This document shows positions 7,985 through 13,344 of a stretch of DNA of 13,344 bases, one piece after another. Positions within the stretch are counted from its first letter, which is position 1. Each line of letters opens with the position of its first letter. The DNA is from an uncultured Oxalobacteraceae bacterium. GTDB taxonomy: Bacteria; Pseudomonadota; Gammaproteobacteria; Burkholderiales; Burkholderiaceae. The position numbers were made by a program, and so were the translations under genes. The notes under the pieces are model-generated. The model was given only the letters and a program-made list of their open reading frames with translations. It made no database searches and was not told the origin of the DNA. Location: contig CAMLHI010000036.1 in assembly GCA_946479705.1 (NCBI GenBank), positions 1 through 13,344 on the forward strand. The letters run 5' to 3'.

Positions 7985-9041
7985 GGGCCGCCCACCATTG
8001 CCGCGCCAGTGCGCCCAGTTCGCTCTCAAGCGCGCGCGCCACCGGCGCCAGCGCCTCGGGCGTGGCGGCGGACGCCGGCGCGCCCGTGCTCACGCGCAGG
8101 CGCAGCACCGGGCCGCCGCGCCGGGTCGGCATCCACAGCTGGCCGCGCACGACGTGGCCCTCGCTCCACATGGCCATGTAGACGGCGCTGCCATGATGGG
8201 CCGGATCGATCGGCCGAAAGGTTTGCAGCCAGCTGGCGGCCGGATAGCGGCGGGCCAGCTGCAGCTGCATGGCCGAACGCTGTTCCAGGCGGCTGTCTTC
8301 CAGCAGGTAGGGCAGGCGGAACTCGGGATGCGCCACCCCGACCATGTCCACGCCGAAGCAGCGCGCGCCGGCCTGCCAGCGCCCTCCGTCCGGTCCGATT
8401 TCAGCGGGCTGCGCGCCAACGTGGCGCTCCCAGGCGGCCCACAAGGGTGCGCCATCGCTTGCGGCCGGAAGGGCGCCGCCCAGACGCGCGGCCTGGGCCT
8501 GCAACAGTTGCCAGCGCGCGGCCTGCCAGCGGCGCGTGGCCAGGCGCCCGGATGGATGCCAGGTCCACTGCGAGGCTTGCCAGCGACCGTCGGGCAGGCG
8601 CCGCAGCACTGCCAGGCGCTTTTCCGCGCCGGCATCGTCGCCGATGGTCTGCGCACGCCAGTCCAGGCGCCAGGCGCTGGCCGCCAGCGCAACGCCCGGA
8701 TAGCTGCGCCGCAGCGCAGCCCAGCCTGCCGCCTGGGGCGTCACGCAATCACCGGGCGCACCGCCCAGTTGCCAGCGCTCGAGACGCAAACGCCCATGCC
8801 AGGCGCATACCGCCGCCCTTCCCGCTGGCGGCGCCTCCAGCCCGGCGCAGGCGCGCGGACGCATGGTCGAGAGCTGGCGGAAGTTGCCGATCAGGTCGGC
8901 CTCGGCGCCGCGCTGGGGCGCCGCCGCCAGGGCCAAGGCAGGCAGCGTGGCTAGCAGGGCGGCCAGCAGCGGGCCTGGGCGCGCTACGACGGGGGGCAAG
9001 GCGGAAGGGCGCGCCAGGCGGGCGCCAAAGGTGTCGGTCAT
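7977..9041 (-). CDS. Exported tryptophan-rich protein of unknown function, first gene of the operon
   Basis: This encodes 354 residues and I do not recognise a family. An N-terminal basic stretch is followed by a hydrophobic run (about residues 24-40, PLLAALLATLPALALAAA), consistent with Sec export and cleavage near AAA-PQ. No lipobox is visible. The mature part contains about 18 Trp and four Cys (RACAGL, AVCAWHG, GDCVTP, ARCFGVD), which could form disulfides in the periplasm. Notable stretches are WQASQWTWHPSGRLATRRWQ and HHGSAVYMAMWSEGHVVRGQ. The start at 9041 is the first ATG before the signal sequence; no Shine-Dalgarno is seen in front. Its stop lies within the start of the antiporter gene, so it is translated with it. 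A role as a periplasmic partner or sensor input for the system is conceivable but unsupported. Confidence 0.7.
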   Translation of the reverse strand: MTDTFGARLARPSALPPVVARPGPLLAALLATLPALALAAAPQRGAEADLIGNFRQLSTMRPRACAGLEAPPAGRAAVCAWHGRLRLERWQLGGAPGDCVTPQAAGWAALRRSYPGVALAASAWRLDWRAQTIGDDAGAEKRLAVLRRLPDGRWQASQWTWHPSGRLATRRWQAARWQLLQAQAARLGGALPAASDGAPLWAAWERHVGAQPAEIGPDGGRWQAGARCFGVDMVGVAHPEFRLPYLLEDSRLEQRSAMQLQLARRYPAASWLQTFRPIDPAHHGSAVYMAMWSEGHVVRGQLWMPTRRGGPVLRLRVSTGAPASAATPEALAPVARALESELGALARQWWAAHD

Positions 9042-9078
9042 GGTAAGACCGCGGCCGGCACGCGGCGCGCAGGAATGA

Positions 9079-9098
9079 ATGCTAGAGCTCGAATGCTA
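9079..9098 (-). promoter_or_regulatory. Twin TAGCAT elements, candidate -10 region of the five-gene operon
   Basis: GAATGCTA occurs twice on the plus strand (9077-9084 and 9091-9098, 14 bp apart). Read on the minus strand this gives TAGCATTC twice upstream of ATG 9041. The nearer TAGCAT (9084-9079) lies about 24 bases beyond the CTTAG repeat, a spacing that would suit an activator-dependent promoter with a poor -35. This is inference from position. Confidence 0.3.
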
Positions 9099-9108
9099 CC
9101 CAAACACA

Positions 9109-9125
9109 CTTAGCAAACACTTAGT
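9109..9125 (-). promoter_or_regulatory. Direct repeat CTTAGC-N5-CTTAGT, candidate response-regulator box
   Basis: Two hexamers CTTAGC (9109-9114) and CTTAGT (9120-9125) are separated by AAACA; the wider unit ACACTTAG recurs exactly 11 bp apart (9106-9113, 9117-9124). One helical turn between direct half-sites is typical of OmpR-family dimers, and PmrA boxes have the form CTTAAT-N5-CTTAAT. The site is 68 bases upstream of the operon's first ATG, and the operon encodes a PmrA/QseB-like regulator. Confidence 0.45.
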
Positions 9126-9127
9126 GA

Positions 9128-9145
9128 CCCGGGAGCGCTCCCGGG
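9128..9145. repeat. 18-bp perfect palindrome in the divergent intergenic region
   Basis: CCCGGGAGCGCTCCCGGG reads the same on both strands. It starts 2 bases after the CTTAG direct repeat and lies between the operon start (9041) and the VOC gene start (9291). It could be a regulator's operator or a stem-loop; the sequence alone does not decide. Confidence 0.6.
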
Positions 9146-9290
9146 CGCGCCAGGCAAGCCGCACGCCCCGCCCAACCGGACGTGACAAATCATCGTGTTC
9201 CGATGGCGCCGCAGGGCACGCTGCGCTATCCTGATGGTCCGCTTGCCCTTCCGGCATGGCTACTGGTTTGTCAACTACGGGAGAAATGAC

Positions 9291-9770
9291 ATGGTCAGCA
9301 AGAACACAGTGTGTATCTGGTATCAAGGCGACGCCGAAGAAGCCGCGCGCTTCTACGCCGCGACGTTTCCCGACAGCTCGGTGGGCCGGGTCTTTCGCGC
9401 GCCGACCGACTATCCCGCCGGTAAGAAAGACGATGTGTTGACGGTCGAGTTCACGGTGGCCGGCATTCCCTGCATCGGACTTAACGGCGGAGCCGGGGTC
9501 GACCACAATATCGCATTTTCCTTCCAGATCGCGACCGACGACCAGGCCGAGACCGACCGCCTGTGGAACGCCATCGTCGGCAACGGCGGCGAGGAAAGCG
9601 CATGCGGCTGGTGCCGCGACAAGTGGGGCCTGTCCTGGCAGATCACGCCACGCGTGCTCAGCGAGGCGATCATGAGCCCGGCCCCGGGAGTGGCCGAGCG
9701 CGCATTCACGGCGATGATGGAAATGCGCAAGATCGACGTCGCCAGGATCGCGGCGGCTGTGCGCGGCTAA
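9291..9770 (+). CDS. VOC-superfamily protein, PhnB-like (3-dmu-9_3-mt domain)
   Basis: This encodes 159 residues from ATG 9291, with GGGAG 9 bases upstream. The upstream in-frame ATG at 9195 adds residues unlike the family. It matches the PF06983-type fold: VCIWYQGDAEEAARFYAATFPDS (7-29), VEFTVAGIPCIGLNGG (52-67), FSFQIATDDQAETDRLWNAI (76-95) and CGWCRDKWGLSWQITPRVL (105-123). These proteins form dimers of beta-alpha-beta-beta-beta units and are often annotated as glyoxalase/bleomycin-resistance relatives or PhnB. The activity is not known. It is divergent from the antiporter operon and convergent with galK, so it is probably a single-gene unit. Confidence 0.85.
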   Translation: MVSKNTVCIWYQGDAEEAARFYAATFPDSSVGRVFRAPTDYPAGKKDDVLTVEFTVAGIPCIGLNGGAGVDHNIAFSFQIATDDQAETDRLWNAIVGNGGEESACGWCRDKWGLSWQITPRVLSEAIMSPAPGVAERAFTAMMEMRKIDVARIAAAVRG

Positions 9771-9784
9771 GTTCACGCACAGCC
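9755..9784. terminator. Stem-loop across the VOC gene stop, facing galK
   Basis: GGCTGTGCG (9755-9763) pairs perfectly with CGCACAGCC (9776-9784) around a 12-base loop that contains the VOC stop codon (9768-9770). It lies 31 bases beyond the galK stop on the other strand. No U-tract follows. Confidence 0.4.
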
Positions 9785-9814
9785 ATCGGTGCCGGCGGGC
9801 GGCAGCGACAACGA

Positions 9815-10975
9815 TCAGGCGATCACGCCGGCGCCTTCGGCCGCGGTGCACACATAGACCGTGGCGGCCTTGTCTTCCGGGCTGCGGTACTGCTGTTCCA
9901 GCGCCGCCTTGACGGCTTCCACCTTCGCGTCCGGCACCAGGGCCACCACGCAGCCGCCGAAACCGCCGCCGGTCATGCGCACGCCGCCCTCAAGGCCGAT
10001 CACACCCTTGACGATGTCGACGATCTGATCGATCTTCGGCACGGTGATCTCGAAGTCGTCGCGCATCGACACATGCGAAGCTTCCATCAGCTCGCCCATC
10101 CGCACCAGGTCGCCGGCGGCCAGCGCCTTGACGGCGGCGCGCACGCGCTCGTTCTCGGTCACCACGTGGCGCGCGCGCCTGAACACGGTCTCGTCCAGCC
10201 CGCCCTTGTTGGCTTCGAGCGTGGCCACGTCGATGTCGCGCAGGGCCGGCACACCGTAGTGGCGGGCTGCCGCCTCGCACTGCTCGCGGCGGGTGTTGTA
10301 CGCGCTTTCGACCAGGCCGCGCTTGACCAGCGAATTGACAATGACGATCGAGGCGCCGGCCGGAATCGGGGTCGCTTCGGTTTCCAGCGAACGGCAATCG
10401 ATCAGCAGCGCGTGGCCCTTGACGCCGTTGGCCGAGATGATCTGGTCCATATTGCCGCACTTGCAGCCGACGAAGTTGTTCTCGGCGCGCTGGGCGATCA
10501 GCGCCATGTCGGTCAGCGACAGCTTCTCGAAGCCGGGCTGGGTGGCGAACAGGCGGCACACCGCCACTTCCAGCGAGGCCGAGGACGACAGGCCCGCGCC
10601 CTGCGGCACATCACCGGCGACGGCGAAATCCATGCCCACCATCGGCAGGCCCAGGTCGACCAGTTCCTTGACCACGCCGCGGATATAGTTCGCCCACTGC
10701 ATGTCGGCGCGCGGGAGGATGGGCTGGTCGACGCGGTATTCGTCGACCGCGTTGCCGTAATCGAGGGCGACCACGCGCACTGTCATGTCGGACCGCACGC
10801 TGGCGGCGATCACGGTGCGGTAGTCGATCGCGCAGGGCAGCACCAGGCCGTCGTTGTAATCGGTGTGTTCGCCGATCAGGTTGACCCGGCCGGGCGCCTG
10901 CACCGTCATGGATGGCGCCGCGCCGAAGGTGGCGCGGAACACGTCGCGGGTCTTCTCTATTAGGGATAGGCTCAT
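9815..10975 (-). CDS. galK: Galactokinase
   Basis: This encodes 386 residues, close to the 382 of E. coli GalK. It phosphorylates alpha-D-galactose to galactose-1-phosphate with ATP in the cytoplasm, the first committed Leloir step. The three GHMP-kinase motifs are present: galactokinase signature APGRVNLIGEHTDYNDG (27-43, with catalytic-site R30), GDVPQGAGLSSSASLEVA (121-138, ATP loop) and VRMTGGGFGGCVVAL near the C-terminus. The predicted catalytic Asp is D177 in CGNMDQ. ATG 10975 comes 6 bases after the galT stop. No Shine-Dalgarno stands out, so reinitiation after galT is likely. Confidence 0.97.
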   Translation of the reverse strand: MSLSLIEKTRDVFRATFGAAPSMTVQAPGRVNLIGEHTDYNDGLVLPCAIDYRTVIAASVRSDMTVRVVALDYGNAVDEYRVDQPILPRADMQWANYIRGVVKELVDLGLPMVGMDFAVAGDVPQGAGLSSSASLEVAVCRLFATQPGFEKLSLTDMALIAQRAENNFVGCKCGNMDQIISANGVKGHALLIDCRSLETEATPIPAGASIVIVNSLVKRGLVESAYNTRREQCEAAARHYGVPALRDIDVATLEANKGGLDETVFRRARHVVTENERVRAAVKALAAGDLVRMGELMEASHVSMRDDFEITVPKIDQIVDIVKGVIGLEGGVRMTGGGFGGCVVALVPDAKVEAVKAALEQQYRSPEDKAATVYVCTAAEGAGVIA

Positions 10976-10981
10976 GATGTT

Positions 10982-12025
10982 TTATTGATTGGTCGGTTGA
11001 AGATAATGCACGTCGCTCAGGGCGCGCAGCTTGTCGGCGGCCTGCTCGGCCGTCAGGTCGCGCTGCGCCTCGGCCAGCATCTCGAAGCCGACCATGAACT
11101 TGCGCACCGAGGCCGAACGCAGCAGCGGCGGATAGAAGTGCGCGTGCAGCTGCCACGGGACGGCGTCGCTGCCGTCGAAAGGCGCGCCGTGCCAGCCCAT
11201 CGAATACGGGAACGAGGTCTGGAACAGGTTGTCGTAACGCGCGGTGAGCTTCTTGAGGACCAGAGCCAGGTCGGCGCGCTGGACGTCCGTCAGGTCGGTA
11301 ATGCGCTGCACGGCAAAGCGCGGCAGCAGCAGGGTCTCGAACGGCCAGGTGGCCCAGTACGGTACCACCGCGATCCAGTGATCGGTCAGCACCACGGTGC
11401 GTTCGCCGGACTGCACTTCGCGCTCGGCATAGTCGAGCAGCAGCGCGCGGCCATGCTCGGCGAAGTAGGCGCGCTGGCGCTGGTCTTCCTTGCGCGCCTC
11501 GTTGGGCAGGAAATCGGTGGCCCAGATCTGGCCATGCGGATGCGGGTTGGAGCAGCCCATGACGGCGCCCTTGTTCTCGAACACCTGGACCCATTTGTAA
11601 GTCTGGCCCATTTCCGCGCTCTGGCTCTTCCAGGTATCGATCACGCCCTCGATCTCGGGCAGGCTCAATTGCGGGAGCGACCTGCTGTGATCGGGCGAAA
11701 AACAGATCACGCGGCTGGTGCCGCGCGCGCTCATGTTCTGGAACAGCGGATCGGGGCTGGCCTCGGCGGCCGGGGTATCCGGCATCAGGGCGGCGAAATC
11801 GTTCTCGAACACAAAGGTGCCCTTGTAATCGGGATTTTGCACGCCATTGATGCGCGTATTGCCGGCGCACAGGTAACACGAAGGATCGTGGGCGGGGCGC
11901 GGCGTATTGTCGACGGCCTCCTGCTGGCCCTGCCACGGGCGCTTGGCGCGGTGCGGCGACACCAGCACCCACTCGCCGGTGAGCGGGTTATGGCGACGAT
12001 GGGAGTGATCGGTGGGATTAAACAT
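10982..12025 (-). CDS. galT: Galactose-1-phosphate uridylyltransferase
   Basis: This encodes 347 residues (E. coli GalT has 348). It exchanges galactose-1-phosphate and UDP-glucose for glucose-1-phosphate and UDP-galactose in the Leloir pathway. The ATG at 12025 is chosen because the protein then begins like known GalT ([20 protein letters not shown]) and AAGGA lies 9 bases upstream; the frame stays open upstream to 12172 without family sequence. Active-site motif [11 protein letters not shown] (159-169) contains the nucleophile H164. Zinc-site residues C50 and C53 (CYLC), H113 (SPDHSR) and H162 are all kept. galK follows after 6 bases. No galE or galM is in the window. Confidence 0.97.
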   Translation of the reverse strand: MFNPTDHSHRRHNPLTGEWVLVSPHRAKRPWQGQQEAVDNTPRPAHDPSCYLCAGNTRINGVQNPDYKGTFVFENDFAALMPDTPAAEASPDPLFQNMSARGTSRVICFSPDHSRSLPQLSLPEIEGVIDTWKSQSAEMGQTYKWVQVFENKGAVMGCSNPHPHGQIWATDFLPNEARKEDQRQRAYFAEHGRALLLDYAEREVQSGERTVVLTDHWIAVVPYWATWPFETLLLPRFAVQRITDLTDVQRADLALVLKKLTARYDNLFQTSFPYSMGWHGAPFDGSDAVPWQLHAHFYPPLLRSASVRKFMVGFEMLAEAQRDLTAEQAADKLRALSDVHYLQPTNQ

Positions 12026-12164
12026 AGAACATTTCCTTGCGAGTTGAATCGGTCCTTGCGGGCGGGTCTCCACGCCTGGTCGAAGCATCGAATTGGCAGC
12101 CGATACAATAACTGCTGCGCGGGCGTACGGAAAGGGCAAACGGGCCTTAGGCGCCCCGTTAACG

Positions 12165-12180
12165 TATGACAATTTTCACG
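12165..12180. promoter_or_regulatory. Possible CRP-family site upstream of galTK
   Basis: TATGA-CAATTT-TCACG (minus strand CGTGA-AAATTG-TCATA) matches 8 of the 10 conserved positions of the TGTGA-N6-TCACA site. It lies 140 bases upstream of the galT ATG. Catabolite control of galactose genes makes this plausible, but a site of this quality also arises by chance. Confidence 0.25.
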
Positions 12181-12308
12181 AATGGTAGTTCGCCAAGGAA
12201 TAGCTAACCATTCCGGCGCGAATAAATTGCATACCAGCAGCGATTGCCCGGAAAGGGCGAGAAAGGCTTCAAGGACAGGCAAACCGCGAGCGCGTCACCG
12301 ACCAAATT

Positions 12309-12451
12309 AAATTCGCCCCACCGGGGTCAGTGCTCCCATTGATGCATCAGCCCGCCTGCGACCGTCTGAACAATCCGAGATGAGAAAACCCAGCAAGCGG
12401 ACTGATGTAACAATGGGGGCACTGACCCCGGAGGTGCGTTGCGGCGAATTT
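12309..12451. repeat. Large inverted-repeat hairpin element (REP/MITE-like)
   Basis: A 30-bp inverted repeat (12321-12350 against 12402-12431) matches at 27 of 30 positions and begins CCGGGGTCAGTGC. A further stem inside, CCGCCT against AAGCGG with one mismatch, continues the pairing. Outside it, AAATTCGCC (12309-12317) pairs perfectly with GGCGAATTT (12443-12451), separated from the main stem by 3 and 11 unpaired bases. The loop of about 50 bases codes for nothing evident. The shape fits a non-autonomous palindromic element of the REP/BIME or MITE kind. No transposase is in the window. Confidence 0.65.
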
Positions 12452-12482
12452 TGTTCGGTTTTTTTGGGATACGGAAAGTTGT

Positions 12483-12511
12483 GGCCGCCAGCCCAGGCGG
12501 GCTGGACGGCC
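12483..12511 (-). terminator. Stem-loop after the efflux gene stop
   Basis: Read on the minus strand, GGCCG-T-CCAGCCC pairs with GGGCTGG-CGGCC around a GCCT loop: a 12-bp stem with one bulged base, beginning 6 bases after the TAA at 12520-12518. It is followed by ACAACTTTCC, not a proper U-tract. Position and strength make it a likely transcript end for the efflux gene. Confidence 0.55.
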
Positions 12512-12517
12512 TCCATG

Positions 12518-13344
12518 TTACAGCGTAGCCTGGTTGTCCCAGCCACCGCCCAGCGAACGTATCAGCGCCACCGTCGTCACCGCCTGGTCGCCGCGCAGCT
12601 GTACCGCGCTGCGTTCGATTGCCGCCAGGTTGCGCTGGGCGTCGAGCAGGTCAAGGTAGCTCGAGCGGCCGGCGTCGTACAGCTTTTGCGCCAGCTCGGC
12701 CGAGCGCCGCGCCGCCACCACCGCCGCTTCGATTTCGCTCCTCTGCCCCGCCAGCACACGCAGGCCGGCGAGGTTGTCTTCCACCTCGGCGAAGGCGGTC
12801 AGGACGTTCTGGCGGTAGGACGCCACCGATTCTTCCAGCTGGGCTTCGCTGCGCTGCACGTTGGCGCGGTTGCGCCCGCCGTCGATGATGGGCATCGACA
12901 GCAAGGCGCCCAGCACCCACGAACGCGCACTCCAGCTGAACAGGTTGCCGGCGCTGCCGGTCTCGGTGCCGAGGCCGCCAGTCAGCGTGAGCGCCGGGAA
13001 CATGGCCGACTTGGCCACGCCGATGCGGGCGTTGGCGGCGATCATGGCGCGCTGGGCGGCGGCGATGTCGGGCCGGCGTTCGAGCAGGCGCGATGGCAGC
13101 CCCGCGGGAATGGACGGCAGCACGCTGCCGTCGAGCGGCTTGGCCTGGGCGCTGTAGGCGGCCGCCGGTTTTCCCAGCAGGACCGCGAGCGCGTGCTCGC
13201 TGCGCGCGCGCTGGCGCTCGGCGCCGATGGCTTCGGCCTTGGCCGTGGCCAGCTCGGTGCGGGCGCGCGCCAGGTCGAACTCGCCAATGTCGCCATTGTC
13301 GAAGCGGCTCTGGTTGATCTTCACGCTCTGGGCGCGCAGTTCGA
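12518..13344 (-). CDS. RND efflux outer-membrane channel, NodT/OprM type (5' end outside window)
   Basis: About 275 C-terminal residues are visible; the frame is open to the window edge (ELRAQSVKINQSRF), so the gene starts beyond 13344. GTG 13324 is internal, not the start. The sequence fits the TolC-fold OEP repeat: a helical part with DNGDIGEFDLARARTELATA, the linker LPSIPAGLPSRLLERRPDIA typical of NodT proteins, AAQRAMIAANARIGVAKSAM and FPALTLTGGLG entering the beta-barrel, LLSMPIIDGGRNRANV, and a last helix with YDAGRSSYLDLLDAQRNLA. Such proteins form the trimeric outer-membrane duct of tripartite RND or MFS pumps. Partner pump genes would be expected just upstream, outside the window. 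The substrate is unknown. Confidence 0.92.
   Translation of the reverse strand, partial: ELRAQSVKINQSRFDNGDIGEFDLARARTELATAKAEAIGAERQRARSEHALAVLLGKPAAAYSAQAKPLDGSVLPSIPAGLPSRLLERRPDIAAAQRAMIAANARIGVAKSAMFPALTLTGGLGTETGSAGNLFSWSARSWVLGALLSMPIIDGGRNRANVQRSEAQLEESVASYRQNVLTAFAEVEDNLAGLRVLAGQRSEIEAAVVAARRSAELAQKLYDAGRSSYLDLLDAQRNLAAIERSAVQLRGDQAVTTVALIRSLGGGWDNQATL

Larger units (their letters stand above)
12026..12517. other. 492-bp intergenic region upstream of galTK
   Basis: I see no credible gene in this stretch. The frames open here are short and lack a ribosome site, and the longest (12307-12546) runs through the hairpin element. It holds the galT leader and promoter zone (12026-12230), an AT-richer stretch at 12165-12236, the hairpin element at 12309-12451, a T7 run at 12459-12465 and the stem-loop that follows the efflux gene. 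A weak imperfect palindrome GGAATAGCTAACCATTCC lies at 12197-12214 (7 of 9 pairs). Confidence 0.7.

Noticed and set aside
7436..9046. 536-codon plus-strand frame antisense to the exported protein and antiporter
   Set aside because: The antiporter on the other strand is clear, and the exported protein has a signal peptide and overlapping operon junctions. The plus frame is Arg/Ala/Pro-rich without structure.
9563..10963. 466-codon plus-strand frame antisense to galK
   Set aside because: It is a shadow of galactokinase. The translation is His/Gln/Arg/Gly-rich and has no recognisable motifs.
12026..12172. N-terminal extension of GalT
   Set aside because: GalT homology begins at [14 protein letters not shown] with a good ribosome site; the upstream residues are unlike GalT.
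12459..12465. T7 run downstream of the palindromic element as a plus-strand intrinsic terminator
   Set aside because: No plus-strand gene reads into it, and the outer stem is 7 bases away, so an assignment would be speculative.
12307..12546. Short minus-strand frame (79 codons) in the intergenic region
   Set aside because: It crosses the hairpin element and the end of the efflux gene, has no ribosome site, and resembles no protein.

Overview
The window looks like chromosomal DNA of a high-GC betaproteobacterium. Gene families, the strongly GC-biased third codon positions and the tight operons fit the Oxalobacteraceae (Massilia/Duganella/Telluria type). That placement is inferred from sequence style, not from a database match. 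There is no rRNA, tRNA, CRISPR array, phage or transposase gene.

Layout, left to right. (1) 1-48 is the tail of a plus-strand gene, followed by a small secreted protein (181-663) that consists of a signal peptide, a few GH3-like N-terminal residues and a lone GH3-type fibronectin III-like domain. (2) On the minus strand, 2199-725 holds a DUF1622 membrane protein and a MscS-type mechanosensitive channel. The channel gene is interrupted by two frameshifts, each repaired by one extra G in a G-run. (3) Divergent from these, 2362-3597 encodes a CPA1/NhaP-like Na+(K+)/H+ antiporter. (4) A compact minus-strand operon, 9041 to 3603, has five genes whose ends overlap: an exported Trp-rich protein of unknown function, a CPA2-like antiporter with no cytoplasmic gating domain, a YbdK-type carboxylate-amine ligase, an OmpR-family response regulator and its histidine kinase. 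(5) 9291-9770 is a PhnB-like VOC protein, divergent from the operon. (6) galT-galK (12025 to 9815) encodes the last steps of galactose use by the Leloir route. (7) A 492-bp intergenic region (12026-12517) carries a 143-bp hairpin element resembling a REP/MITE. (8) 12518-13344 is the C-terminal part of a TolC/NodT-type outer-membrane efflux protein cut by the window edge.

Functional themes. The left two thirds concern ion, pH and osmotic balance: a mechanosensitive channel, DUF1622, two antiporters and a two-component system. The five-gene operon is the most interesting part. It joins a monovalent-cation antiporter to an enzyme of the glutamate-cysteine ligase superfamily and to a dedicated two-component system. 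Upstream of its first gene lies a CTTAGC-N5-CTTAGT direct repeat with 11-bp periodicity, the geometry of PmrA/OmpR-family boxes, which suggests autoregulation. An 18-bp perfect palindrome sits beside it. The right third is galactose metabolism plus drug or solute efflux.

GC-rich stem-loops without U-tracts lie at or close to most gene ends seen here, including all three convergent gene junctions.
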